Source of the DNA: Hsuehochloa calcarea
Lineage: Eukaryota > Streptophyta > Magnoliopsida > Poales > Poaceae
Direction of reading: 5' to 3'
Assembly: GCA_036346395.1 (NCBI GenBank)
Contig: CM070611.1
Coordinates: forward strand, 20,036,473-20,100,472
DNA length: 64,000 nucleotides
Each line of letters opens with the position of its first letter. Position 1 is the stretch's first letter. The translations under genes and the position numbers were made by a program. Below are positions 10,495-21,937 of the stretch, piece by piece. The notes under the pieces are model-generated. The model was not told the DNA's origin, ran no database searches, and saw nothing but the letters and a program-made list of their open reading frames with translations.

Positions 10495-12714
10495 TGTAAT
10501 ACCCCGGAATTTAATCGGGTAATTAGGAATTCAACCGGGAGAAGAAAAAGCAATAAAAGAAGAGAAAATACATGAAAAGAAAGAGGGATTTCTGCTTTTA
10601 TTCGACAACTTGGGCATGGACCGCGGCCCAGGAGGGGCCCAAGTGTGGCCGGCCATAAAGGGGGGGTTCCCACCCCCCAAAACCCTAAGACCCTCCTCCT
10701 CTCCCCATTCCTCCCACTTGAGCCGCCGCCTCTCCCCACCTCTCCCTGCTGTGCGCCGTTACTCGTCAGATTTGGGTACGTTGTGTTCATTTTCTGACCT
10801 GATCACCTCTTAGAAAGTTGTAGGTCTCGTCTTTATATTTCTTTTGGCACTGAGATCATATGATTTGGACGTACGGTTTAGGAGTTATGGTAGTTTTACC
10901 GCGACTTTCCAGGAGGGTTGACGTGAATTGGCAAATTGTCTTGCCTGGCCAATTTGAATTTTTTAGAAGCCGAATCAGAAATGCCTCCCAAAATGAATTT
11001 TGTATATAATTCTGTAAGATTTCTAAGTTGATAAAGAACATTTTTTAGAGTTGCCAATCACAAGTTATGCAAGTTTTACGATCGCTATTTTCTGTCTGTC
11101 AGATTGTTAGGACAGAGATCTTCACATGAATATTAGGACTAGTAGGAGGCCGAATAAGGGGACTTACCCAACTAGACTATTGTAGTTGGTTTGGTCATGA
11201 TTCCATAGAGTCAGAGATCACCCTGTTCCGAGTTGCCTAGCAAAATTTATGGTAGTTTTGGTGCTCTGTCCAGAGAACCCGACGTAAAAAATTGATATTC
11301 TGTAGATTGGCTTGGTAGGAATAGTTTATGGCAGAATCAGAAGGGCTCCCCAAGTAAGTTTATTTAGGTAATTTAATTACCTTTCCAGAAAGTCTGAGAA
11401 CACGTAATTTGGATCCTGGTAGTGAAAGTTATGAATTTTATAAGTTGATTGTCGACTGAGGGGACAGATCGACGTTTAGGATTTGGGGTTGGAATCGAGT
11501 TAGACCCTTTCGCGAGTTCGAGTAGGTTGTTATATATATTTTTTACTTTGGCCCGCTACTGTCGCCTTAGTGTGCGTTAACTATTTATTCAGGTGGTGGA
11601 CGGGTCCCGGGGGCAGCGCCTTCTTCACGTCCCACGTTCTCTCGCGGTTAAGGCAAGTGTGATTATGGTTATATTAGATATTATCGAATAACTTGACCGA
11701 TACATTCTATGGTTATTTATATTATTCATGATTGATTTGGTTATATGTCTGGTAATGAGCATGGACTCTATTGTTACGAGTTACGTGTTTGTCATGGTTG
11801 CATTGAAAGTTGGAAGGACTATGTTTGTGAGTTTTGTAGTATGAGTAGGATATTCATATATAATGTTGTTATGGATGTATATTGTTGTCAAATGGAGAAT
11901 TCATACATATGCATCATGTAGTTTATTGAAGTCTTGGTCATGTGTTGATCAAGCCAGAGTTGGGTCCTCGTCATGTTGGTGACGGGCAATAGGTCCCCAT
12001 GCTTGAAGAGCATGGGCAAGGGTCCTCATACTTGCAAAGTATGGGCAAGGTCCCCTGTGCGGATAGCACGAGCATGGGTGTGCATCGACGGATGCACACT
12101 TTGCATTACCGGTAAAATACAAAAAGACAAAGATAAAGACAAAGAGCATAAAGAGCATATGAGCAGGTTGCATGTCATGTGTATGTGGTTTATTCGGTGA
12201 ATAGAATTGTGATGTATAATTGATGGGTTTCTTTCTTATCTTGTTGTTACCAATTATTATACTTCTTTGAGTCTTTGGACTCACCCTTGTTGTTTGTTGT
12301 GTTTTAGGTACTGTATGAGATCGGCATGCATGGGAGGCAGGAAGGGCTAGGGTAGTTGCGCTCGCACTAAATACACACATGAGAATAAAAAGAAAATTAA
12401 TTCAGTAGATGGATGAATTACCTAAAATTCGCTACGATCATTACTTGATTGGATTAGGCGTAATAAAGGAGTTTAAAATTGAATTCTTATGATCTACTTT
12501 GATTTCTATTTGATAAAGATGAATAGCCTATGTGGGTTATGTTTGGATCATTTTTTTTACTAGACTACCTCTTGTTATATTTGCTTGTGGGAACCTCCAG
12601 TATAGTAACTATACAAAGGAGGTTCTGCCGGAATTTGGTAAAGAGTTTTAGTTAATTATGTTTAACTTGTTATTTTAGTAGCATTCCAAGCTCATGTTGG
12701 GCTGGGGTGTTACA
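10495..12714 (+). repeat. LARD-like element 5' LTR
   Basis: A 2220-bp LTR beginning TGTAATACCCCGG. It has a GC-rich block near 10610-10760, the unusual stem-loop chain at 11962-12099 and an A-rich run after it, and ends GGGGTGTTACA. The short frames at 10455-10813 and 11949-12380 are by-products and show no protein family. Confidence 0.88.
11962..12099 (+). other. chain of stem-loops in the 5' LTR
   Basis: Five consecutive units of about 28-30 nt share the frame GGTCC(C/T) - stem - loop - stem - GGGCAA, but each has a different stem: CGTCA/TGACG, CCCATGCT/AGCATGGG, CATACTT/AAGTATG, GTGC/GCAC and GTGTGCATC/GATGCACAC. The same chain occurs in the 3' LTR with stems kept. Function unknown; see findings. 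Confidence 0.7.
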
Positions 12715-12716
12715 GT

Positions 12717-12728
12717 TGGTATCAGAGC
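12717..12728 (+). other. primer binding site of LARD-like element
   Basis: TGGTATCAGAGC, complementary to the 3' end of initiator Met tRNA, lies two bases after the LTR end at 12714. It fixes the element's plus-strand orientation. Confidence 0.9.
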
Positions 12729-12978
12729 GGGCTTTAGGTCCGTGGTGAATAGGTTAGTAACTTAAATAACTTGATTTGCTAAAATCTGTTAATGGTTAAT
12801 TAACTTAAAACTTGACACACGGTGCACAGTAGATGGGAATGGGTAAAGTATTGCATTTACGAATCTGTGATATTGTATTGATGATTACTGGTATGAATTT
12901 AGCATGATTGCTAATTAATTGATTATCCTGGGTTATGTGTAAGGATGGCTGATGTTAAAATGTTGAGGTCGTGGTTGT

Positions 12979-13860
12979 TGATGAGGACATCACTCCTTCA
13001 GATACACGCACTACAAAAGACCTTCCAGATCTGGGTGCTGAACTACACGGTCCTATGACAAGAGCTAGAGCACATCACTTAATCGATCAGGTAAAGTCGT
13101 TTCTAGGGTTGAGTGTATTATTTGAGAACTCTATGATGCTGCCTAATGGAGATGATTTACTTGTACTCAGGAATCTAGGACTACGACCAGTTCAAGAAGG
13201 TCTACGACCACTACAAGAAGATCTACGACCACTACAAGAAGACCTACGACTAGTTGATTCGATTGGAGCAATCTACGACCAGAAAAGCGAGCACAATACT
13301 CGTTGGACACAATCTACGACCAAAGATAGCATGGACTCCTCAAGACCACCCTAGGACCAGTCCTACGATCAGATCTTCGATCAAATACGCAACACAAGGT
13401 GTTGCGTCACCGCTTTTGAAACTAATAAGACTTTGTAAGCGTAGCGAGGTGGAGTCCGGGTTGTGTACGCTTCATCCCGGCCGCACAACCCTAGGTCGAC
13501 CTCCTCACGTTCCCCTATAAAAATACGATGAGCGCCATAGTTTAGAGGCGGGTTTTTCTTAGATTATTTCGCCAATTGCGGTTTCACCGATTATCGGTTT
13601 GAGAACCCCACTTGTAAACTTCATCCATATCCGCAATACAATTGATTGCATCTACCTTGTTCTTGTGAGTTGCTTGATTGCTTGCGGAACAATAACCTTC
13701 GTGGTAAGGTCGATCGCGTGCAAGCGTGGTCGATAACGAAAGCGTCTTGGTGTAGCGAATTGCGAGGTGACGATCTGTTGGTCGGAAGCCTCAAAGCGTC
13801 AACGTCCTCACGACGAACCAAATCGAACCTATCGGAAGATCGGGCCGCCGTGATTCATCA
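12979..13860 (+). mobile_element. solo LTR of a Ty3/gypsy family, copy 2
   Basis: An 882-bp block from TGATGAGGACATCAC to CGTGATTCATCA, flanked by GTTGT on both sides (12974-12978 and 13861-13865). It is the same family as 3339-4199, with the GPMTRARA coding tail in its first third (frame 12971-13354) and the CGCACAACCCTAGGTCGACC block downstream in both. Its different TSD proves an independent insertion, here into the interior of the LARD-like element. The GLRP repeat is longer than in copy 1. Confidence 0.87.
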
Positions 13861-13865
13861 GTTGT

Positions 13866-16800
13866 GACCCTGGGCTTTACCAGGTTACACCACCGTTCGT
13901 AGTAAGAGAATAGTGAAGTGGTTACCTCGGATATCTTAGTACAAGCATTGAAAGTGATTATCTGTAGAAAAGTTGCTCTCTTCGTTGAATTTGAAATTTG
14001 ATCAACTCTAGTCCAATTGTGGCTGATGAATTTCCATTGGGTTATTAGTTCATTGCGGTTGATGTTCGATTGGAGAAAGGTTGATGTGTTTCCATTGGTT
14101 TAATTTGTCTCTTAAAACCACTATTGTTTCACCAATTGTTGAATTACCCTTACGAATGGTAAACTTGGTTAATTGTCAAGGTTGACCTTTATATAGGAGT
14201 TTTGTCTTTCTTAATGGTAAATATGACCCATTTATTTCATTTGATGATTTGGATAATGAAAGCTTGCTTTTGCAAGTCTTTTAGTATGTGGAAGTTTTGA
14301 CTCAATGTAACTCTTTTGAGTATTCTGAGCGTTGAAGTTGAATGGTTCTCTTTTATGAAAGAAAATGTTAAATCTTTTAGTGATGTTTTCTCATGGTTAA
14401 GCGAGATGTTACAGTCAAAGAAATTAATGGATATGATATGGGATATCAAGTTGGGTCTGCAGTGTGGTGCATAATACATCCTAACGGGTATCCTTAGAAG
14501 TGAAATCGAGTAAGTCGATGTTGTCCTCTAGTAGTTCCTGATGAGCTGTGATTATGAGTACAACTATACTTGGTTGGGATCAATAGAGTTATTAAAAGAG
14601 TGGAACGTTGGTGAGATGGTTGATCATTTGAATTGCGTAGTTTGCTAAACTTGTTGGATTATTTGGTTTCGATGGGATAAACTAATTGTGTAGAATGAGA
14701 AATATAAGGATTTGCTCATTGTTGTCTCGAGAGATAATGATATGGAATTTTCTTTGATTGGTGTTTGATGATCTTATGTATGTCCGTGGGAATACAAATA
14801 GAGAAAGGACCATGAATTCATCCATGGTTTTGTAATCTCCAATGGTCTATGATAACCTCCAGATTGGAACTAGTGTGTACTAAATTGGTGTGAGCATTCC
14901 TAATAGGTGAAGGGTTGACCTTTTGAAAGTGATTTACTCACGTGCGTTTTATGATGAGGAATTGTGGCTGCATATCCTTGTCAAGTTTGCTTTGATAGTG
15001 TGGTTTGTGTATCAGATAATCTCTAGAACAAGTTGACATTGGAATCTTATTGAGATAATGTAGTATTATGGAATAATCTATTGTGTTTCTTTCGGAAGGG
15101 TTTATGATAGGATTTAATAGGTGATCTATGTTTGCGTGATGGTGATATTATTTGATAGTATTATGCCTTTGATGATAGAGATTTGGTGTAACCTTTTAAA
15201 GTGTGTAGTGGGTTCCTTCTACATTAAAGAGGTTGTTGTAGTGAGGGTGTAAGAATTTGGTACACACTCAATTGAGCATGAGATGATACAAGTAATATAG
15301 AACTGTTGGTGAGCCCTTGGGGCTTTGTAATGAAGGAGATGATGATAATGATTCTTGTAAAAAGGGTATTATTCTTGATGTTAGTAAGATGGTCTGCAAG
15401 AGATTCTGACTCGTTAAAGCGGTAATGATTCCTCTAGAGAGAAAGTAAGTTAATGGTCTCTCGTATTATCGACTAAATGAAATGTTTTCAGTTTGGCATT
15501 CATGGTCTTTTGGGAGTTCATGATCTATGTAGTAGATGAAATTAATTTGAGCAATATGAGGTATTAGGAGGTTCTATTTGGTTCTTAAGTGATTAATGTG
15601 ATTTGATTTTAAATGCACCTCTTGTTTGGGTTCGCAAGTAATGATGGAACCAAAGAAAATTGCTTTATTTGCTAACAGGAAACAAGTACCTTACGTAATT
15701 GGGGTTGGAGTTAAGAATTGTAATCTGCAATTTTTCTATCATTACAGCTTAAGAGTTTCTTGGATTTTCATAGCAATGTTTTATTATGATTTATGGAGCT
15801 TCGAGAATCTAGTGGAACTTTTGCACTCAACTGTGGGCACGTATTTTGTTTTTGAGATCATTACTATTTGACAGTTTCGTAACCTGTTACAACGAATCAT
15901 AATTGTAGGAGCCTTGGGGATGGAATTTTGGTTTGGTGATCTATACTAGACCCTTAGTTGCTCGATGACTATGTGTAGCAGTAGAAAAAAAGTGGATTCC
16001 AATATGGTGAAGATCTTTGATAGAACCCTTTTGATGTAATAAATGAGATTGTGCGCTGAGAAGTTCCAATTGATTATCCGTAGCTGAATGAGGTGTTGTG
16101 GCCGAGGGTGAACAGTCTTTATTGAGGTGTGGGAAACCACTTGTCACAATAATTCCATTCGTATAGGTGGAGGCTAGAGAAACCTTCTGTGGATTAGTAT
16201 AGTCCCTCTAAATGAGTATGGTTGTTCTTTCGGTTTGGGGGCCGTTGTGGGATTGTCGATTAAGAGAATGAATTAGTGTGATGATTTGGAAGCCTGTGAT
16301 TTGGGAAAGGATTTGTTTCTTAAAAGAAACTATGAGGAAAGAATGTTTTCTCGAGTAGAGAGGTGCTTGTTTCAGTTGAGTTTTTATGATGGGGGTCATG
16401 TGCAATTTGAGTTGACTTTATGATCAGCAAGGTGGTTCTTTCCGGTTTAGGGGAGTAAATGGAGTGTTTGATCTGGGCATTTGAATGAATTCCCTGTTGG
16501 CCCATGTGGTGTTTATTTGCAAACGGCCTAGTTGGAATCTGAAAAGGTTTCCTTGATGAATCTTCGATTTTGGATCTGGGTGCTTTAGAGGAAGGATGGT
16601 TAAGGTTGGGTTGCATTGTGAATCCTTGTTTTCAGTTGAGTTCTGATTATTTAAAGCTGTTTAAATAAGTGGTGTGTGCGTCCCTGCTTAATGAAGGTTT
16701 GTCGTGTTAGGATGAACAGATCGACTGAGAAATGGAACAAGGGTTCCATGTGTTTACGTGCAAATTTCGTGATTTGGAACCAAAGGAAAGCTCAACTCGA

Positions 16801-17221
16801 GGTACGTGGGACCGTTCCTGATTAAAGCGAGAATTGGGAAGCTAGCCCAACACCTGGACCTTTCTGAGTCCATGTGCGGTGCTACAATGTGTTTCATGTC
16901 TTGGTGCTGAGAAAGTTTTGAGAAACCAAGAGCATAAAATTTCTTTGGAGTCGCGAACTAGTGAGCAAGACCTCACAGTTGAGTCACATCTGGTGCACAT
17001 TCTGGAGAGGTTAGAGCGGGTGCTGAGGCACGGGACGTTGGTGTACGTCAAGGTGTTGTGGACACATCAGTCTGAGAGAGAGGTGACCTGAAAATTGGAG
17101 TCCCGCATGCGCCAGCTTTATCTAGAGTTATTCACTTCAGATACGTGATATTATGGTAAAGTGTTAGTAAATTTTGGTACGGTGCGTTACCCATGGTTAG
17201 AATTCGGGGTCGAATTCTGTT
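13866..17221 (+). other. non-coding interior of LARD-like element
   Basis: About 3.4 kb rich in T and G with no frame above about 100 codons and no gag, pol or host-gene motif on either strand. Scattered short words recur, such as TGATGTGTTTCCATTGG and variants near 14025 and 14080. The last 120 bases, with ATTCGGGGTCGAATTCTG, resemble the usual 3' end of grass gypsy elements just before the PPT. Confidence 0.6.
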
Positions 17222-17235
17222 TAAGGGGGGTAGAA
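17222..17235 (+). other. polypurine tract of LARD-like element
   Basis: TAAGGGGGGTAGAA directly precedes the 3' LTR start TGTAATACCCC at 17236, the expected plus-strand primer. Confidence 0.85.
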
Positions 17236-19481
17236 TGTAATACCCCGGATTTTAATCGGGTAATTAGGAATTCAACTGGGAGAAGAAAAGGCAATAAAAG
17301 AAAAGAAAATACCTGAAAAGAAAGGGGGATTTCTGCTTTTATTTGACAACTTGGCCCTGGACCGCGGCCCAGGAGGGGCCCAAGTGTGGCCGGCCATAAA
17401 GGGGGGGTTCCCACCCCCCAAAACCCTAATCCCCTCTTCCTCTCCCCATTCCTCCCACTTGAGCCGCCGCCTCTCCCCACCTCTCCCTGCTGTGCGTCGT
17501 TGCTCATCAGATTTGGGTACGTTGCGTTCATTTTCTGACCTAATCACCTCTTAGAAACTTGTAGGTATCGTCTTTATCTTTCTTTTGCACCAAGATCATC
17601 TGATTTGGACATACGGTTTGGGAGTTATGGTAGTTTTACCGCGACTGTCCAGGAGGGTTGACGTGAATTGGCAGATTGTCTTGTCTGGCCAATTTGAATT
17701 TTTTAGAAGCCGAATCAGAAATGCCTCCCAAAATGAATGTTGTATATAATTCTGTAAGATTTCCAAGTTGATAAAGAACATTTTTTTAGAGTTGCCAATC
17801 AAAAGCTATGCTGGTTTTACGATCGTTGTTTTCTGTCTGTCAGATTGTTAGGACAGAGATCTTCACATGAACATTAGGACTAGTAGGAGGCCGAATCAGG
17901 GGACTTGCCCAACTAGACTATTGTAGCTGGTTTTGTCATGATTCCACAGAGCCCAATATCACCCTGTTCCGAGTTGCCTAGCAAAAGTTATGGTAGTTTT
18001 GGTGCTCCGTCCAGAGAACTTGACGTAAAAAATTGATATTCTGTAGATTGGCTTGGTAGGAATAGTTTATGGCAGAATCAGAAGGGCTCCCTAAGTAAGT
18101 TTATTTAGGTAATTTAATTACCTTTCCAGAAAGTCTGAGAACACATAATTTGGATCTCGGTAGTGAAAGTTATGAATTTTATAAGTTGACTGTCGACTGA
18201 GGGGACATATCGACGTTTAGGATTTGGGGTTGGAATCGAGTTAGACCCTTTGCGAGTTCGAGTAGGTTGTTATAATTTTTTTTTTTGCTTTGGCCCGCTA
18301 CTATCGCCTTAGTGTGCGTTAACTATTTATTCAGGTGGTGGACGGGTCCCGGGGGCAGCGCCTTCTGCACGTCCCACGTTCTCTCGCGGTTAAGGCAAGT
18401 GTGATTTTGGTTATATTAGATATTATTGAATGACTTGACCGATACATTCTATGGTTATTTATATTGTTCATGATTGATTTGGTCATATGTATGGTAATAA
18501 GCATGGACTCTATTGTTACGAGTTACGTGTTTATCATGGTTGCATTGAAAGTTGGAAGGACTATGTTTGTGAGTTTTGTAGTATGAGTAGGATATTCATG
18601 TGTAATGTTGTTATGGATGTATATTGTTGTCAAATGGAAAATTCATACATATGCATCATGTAGTTTATTGAAGTCTTGGTCATGTGTTGATCAAGCTAGA
18701 GTTGGGTCCCCGTCATGTTGGTGACGGGCAATAGGTCCCCATGCTTGAAGAGCATGGGCAAGGGTCCTCATACTTTGAAAGTATGAGCAAAGGTTCCGGT
18801 GCTAGATGGCACAGGCATGGATGTGCATCGACGGATGCACACTTTGCATTACCGGTAAAATGCAAAAAGACAAAGATAAAGACAAAGAATATATATGAGC
18901 AAAGGTCCCTGTGCTATATGAGCAGGTTGCATGTCATGTGTATGTGGTTTATTCGGTGAATAGATTTGTGATGTATAATTGATGGGTTTCTTTCTTCTAC
19001 TGTTGTTACCAATTATTATGCTTGCTGGGTCTTTGGACTCACCCCATGTTGTTTGTTGTGTTTTAGGTACCTGTATGAGATCGCATGCATGGGAGACAGG
19101 AAGGGCTAGGGTAGTTGCACGCTCGCACTAAATACACACAATAGAATAAAAAGAAAATTAATTCAGTAGATGGATGAATTACCTAAAATTCTGCTTACGA
19201 TCATTACTTGATTGGATTAGACTGTAATAAAGGAGTTTAAAAATTGAATTCTTATGATCTACTTTCAGATGTCTATTTGATAAAGATGAATAGCCTATGT
19301 GGGTTATGTTTGGTTCATTTTTTTTACTAGACTACCTCTTGTTATATTTGTTTGTGGGAACCTCTAGTATAGTAACTATACAAAGGAGGTTCTGCCGGAA
19401 TTTGGTAAAGAGTTTTAGTTAATTATGTTTAACTTGTTATTTTAGTAGCATTCCAAGCTCATGTTGGGCTGGGGTATTACA
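17236..19481 (+). repeat. LARD-like element 3' LTR
   Basis: A 2246-bp LTR collinear with 10495-12714. It differs by scattered substitutions, small indels and an extra partial stem-loop unit near 18897-18926. The stem-loop chain is at 18704-18842. It ends GGGGTATTACA and is followed by the TSD TCACC. Confidence 0.88.
18704..18926 (+). other. chain of stem-loops in the 3' LTR
   Basis: Same array as at 11962-12099. The third stem keeps pairing with a changed loop (CATACTTTGAAAGTATG against CATACTTGCAAAGTATG). The fourth keeps GTGC/GCAC around a wholly different loop. A further partial unit (GAGCAAAGGTCCCTGTGC) lies at 18897-18926. Confidence 0.65.
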
Positions 19482-19486
19482 TCACC

Positions 19487-20314
19487 ACACTCATAGCAAG
19501 TCACGGGACATCCTCTATTTCTGTTTCTCTTATTGTTATAGACCCGTGTGATCTTTTTGACTATGAGGGCCAGCTCAGCCTCAGGGAGACTCTCAAACTC
19601 CTCTTCATGGATTGCAGATAAACCAGCAAGCTAAAATCTAGACGAAGACTCAAACGACCCATCAGAATCTCTCTTGAGCGAGTCTGCTACCAAAGCCATG
19701 TTTTCCTTCTTGTGATGATCAATCCTCTTAATCTCATGAGTCTTGAGCTTGCTATAGAGCAGCTCCAATGTTAGATCAGAGAGGTTGACGTTCTCCTCAA
19801 TGGCAGTAGCCTTTATCTCCCACTCCTTGGTGTTGATTGCAGCCAAGAGGTGGGTGGCATTTTCAGACTGAGAATATTCAATACCAACAGCTTTCATCTG
19901 ATTAATCACTTTATGAAAGCGACTAAAAATGTCATCGATGCTCTCTCTAGGACACATCTCGAATTTGTTATATTCACGCTTATAGACTGTTTGGTGTACT
20001 TTCTTGATTTGGGACAAAACCTCATGGTAGGTTTCGAGGGTGTTCCAAATCTCGTGCGCAGTTTCAAGATTGTAAATCCGATCATACTCCTGTCTACCAA
20101 GCCCACCATATAAGAGGTTTTTAGCCTTATTGTTGCTAGCCAAGAGGGCTGCTGAAGCTGGCGTAGCAACTTCGGAAATAACGAGCAGGGCTCGAACAAC
20201 CTCCCATATAGCTTGTCCTTCGCTCTCAAGGAAGACTCGCATACGATTCTTCCAATAGGCATAGTCGTGCCCATCGAAGATATGCGGCTTGGTGGAGTAT
20301 CTATCCATCGCCAA
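19487..20314 (-). pseudogene. Sirevirus B gag, N-terminal part
   Basis: The start at 20314 lies about 40 bases inside the PBS and begins MAMDRYSTKPHIFDGHDYAY. It continues as a copia gag of the UBN2 class: WKNRMRVFLES, IWNTLETYHE, DIFSRFHKVINQMKAVG and LTLELLYSKLKTHE. A stop at 19631 is followed in the same frame by the acidic and basic part and CPVTCYECG, the first half of a CCHC knuckle, which ends at the LARD-like insertion. The second half is at 10494. Gag packages element RNA into particles. This copy is broken by the insertion and by stops. Confidence 0.88.
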
Positions 20315-20352
20315 GTTCAGTGACCGGTTAAGATCAAGATTGAACTAACTGG

Positions 20353-20364
20353 GCTCTGATACCA
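20353..20364 (-). other. primer binding site of Sirevirus B
   Basis: The minus strand reads TGGTATCAGAGC two bases after the LTR end (...CCAACA), the initiator-Met-tRNA type PBS. This shows that the right-hand LTR is the 5' LTR and the element reads on minus. Confidence 0.92.
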
Positions 20365-20366
20365 CT

Positions 20367-21932
20367 TGTTGGACCGAAAAGGCAACTAGCGGGGTGAATA
20401 GGAGCACACTCACTTTTTCACAAATAATTGATTCAATAAGACTTTACTCCAGTAGCTATCAAAGCTATGAAGAACATATCAAAACAGCCCGATGATGAAG
20501 TTGCAAATAGATGAAACTTTTGATCTACAACTCCAAACCCGATGAAATTTGGAACACACCTTCTCTATGATGTCTGGAACCTATTCCAATCGAAGATTGT
20601 GACAATTCTTGGAAGAATACCGATCCTTTTCCATTTGATTGAAGAAGGGTTAAAAACTGAGTCAAAATGAAAACTAGATCCAAAATCTTGCTCGTGGGTG
20701 ATTGATGATCAAGATGATCCTAGATTTCCCAGATGTCACAGCAAGCTAGAACACGTGAAGAATTCAATCAAAAACTCGCGGATCAAAGAAAGACTCAAAA
20801 TCATCAAATATAGAGAAAGAACGTAAAGAGACAAGACATTGATCAAACTTTCCTTTGATTCATTTGATAAGATGTGGGCTTACAGCCACTCCATCAATGG
20901 AGGACAATGCTCAATCCAAGAGCGCGAAAATCACATCAAAATCTGTAGAACCCTGGCCTCCACAAAAACTCTCCCTAAGCAAAATTAGGGACAAAGTAGA
21001 GGTGCAGAGGTGCAGCCACCTCCCTCCCCTATTTATAGTGGAGGCTTAGACCTTCTAGAAGTTTGACTCAATTGGGCTCCCGTTAAGGCCCAAAACAAAC
21101 GGGTCACACACGCAAGTATTTTAATGCGCCGTCTTTATCTCCTTTTGACCTAATTAGCTACACCTTGCGCCATCTTACGCCGCGGATTAGCCAATAGGTC
21201 ACCCTTGTCCATCTTGCTCCCCGCTTGAGTTCATTGACCTCACCCGGCATCGTCGATCGTTCTGGACCTCAGCTCTCCAAGCCTAGTCCCGATCATCCTC
21301 GCCGTTGACCGTCGTTGACCACCAAGCAACCTGCACAATAATAGACAAGTAAACCGAATTCGGGAACAAGTCCTTCACAACTTGACCGATGTTAGTCAAA
21401 ACATGCATCATGCAATACATATGCACTGAAACTAATGGCTTTGACCTAACAACCAACCATAGCCGCCACGAAGGCCGACAATCCAAGTGAAAACCGATCA
21501 GATCGCCCCCAGGGCCGGTATGACCACCCAGCCTGGCCGGTCTGACCGCCACCTATTGGTCGGTCAAACGCCAGTTGGGACTTAGCCGATTTCAGCCTCT
21601 GAAATTCTGAAACCTACTGAAATTTTCAAACCAATAGAACTTTTGACTGGAGACTCAAAAAATTATGGGACCAAGTGCAATAGAATCTCCTCTCTTGTCT
21701 ACATCATCTTTTTTTGGCCCAGCTCAAAACCTCACTTTCTGAAGTTGGCCGGTTCGACCGCCATTATGGCCGGTCGGACCACCCTTAGGCCGATCGATCA
21801 CGGTTCGGCGGTCGGATCACCGAGGCCCGACCCTGTAACTTTGCCGAAAACACGTGAAACGACAAACCGTTAACGCCATTGCCAATTGTCACATCATCCT
21901 AAGATCTGGAGTATATCCCCATGATATCCACA
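20367..21932 (-). repeat. Sirevirus B 5' LTR (right copy)
   Basis: A 1566-bp LTR, TGTTGGACCGAAAAGG to GATATCCACA, collinear with 5594-7224. The main difference is loss of 116 bp between two copies of TGAAGA. CG-rich palindromic blocks (GGCCGGT(C/A)TGACC and relatives) recur near 21500-21560 and 21750-21810. Confidence 0.88.
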
Positions 21933-21937
21933 TTATC

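Larger units (their letters stand above)
10495..19481 (+). mobile_element. LARD-like non-coding LTR retrotransposon (gypsy-type ends)
   Basis: An 8987-bp insertion with long LTRs (10495-12714 and 17236-19481), ends TGTAATACCCC..GGGGTATTACA, a tRNA-iMet-type PBS (12717-12728) and a PPT (17222-17235). The 4.5-kb interior carries no gag or pol; its only coding trace is a solo gypsy LTR inserted later. Long LTRs with a sizeable non-coding interior define LARDs, which depend on proteins from another element. It inserted inside the zinc-knuckle codons of Sirevirus B gag. The two LTRs differ by a few percent where I aligned them by eye. Confidence 0.85.
5594..21932 (-). mobile_element. Sirevirus B (Ty1/copia, Sirevirus lineage), nested and defective
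   Basis: This is a complete insertion with TG..CA ends, LTRs at 5594-7224 and 20367-21932, a perfect TTATC duplication, a PBS (20353-20364 on plus, the complement of TGGTATCAGAGC) and polypurine tracts at 7225-7700. It reads on the minus strand. The gag is split by a LARD-like element (10495-19481). Of pol only a protease scrap (8880-8990), a linker (8664-8906) and an RNase H remnant (8209-8668) survive, so integrase core and reverse transcriptase are deleted. Two CCHC-type knuckles, the repeated PPTs and CG-rich LTR palindromes support the Sirevirus lineage. It cannot be autonomous. Confidence 0.88.

Noticed and set aside
10455..10813. Pro/Ser-rich frames at the start of the LARD-like LTR, also present at 17187-17554.
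   Set aside because: GC-rich LTR sequence repeated in both LTRs; frames differ by stops between the two copies and show no family.
12717..12728. TGGTATCAGAGC sites as remnants of tRNA genes.
   Set aside because: They are 12-base primer binding sites directly after LTR ends; no cloverleaf can be formed around any of them.
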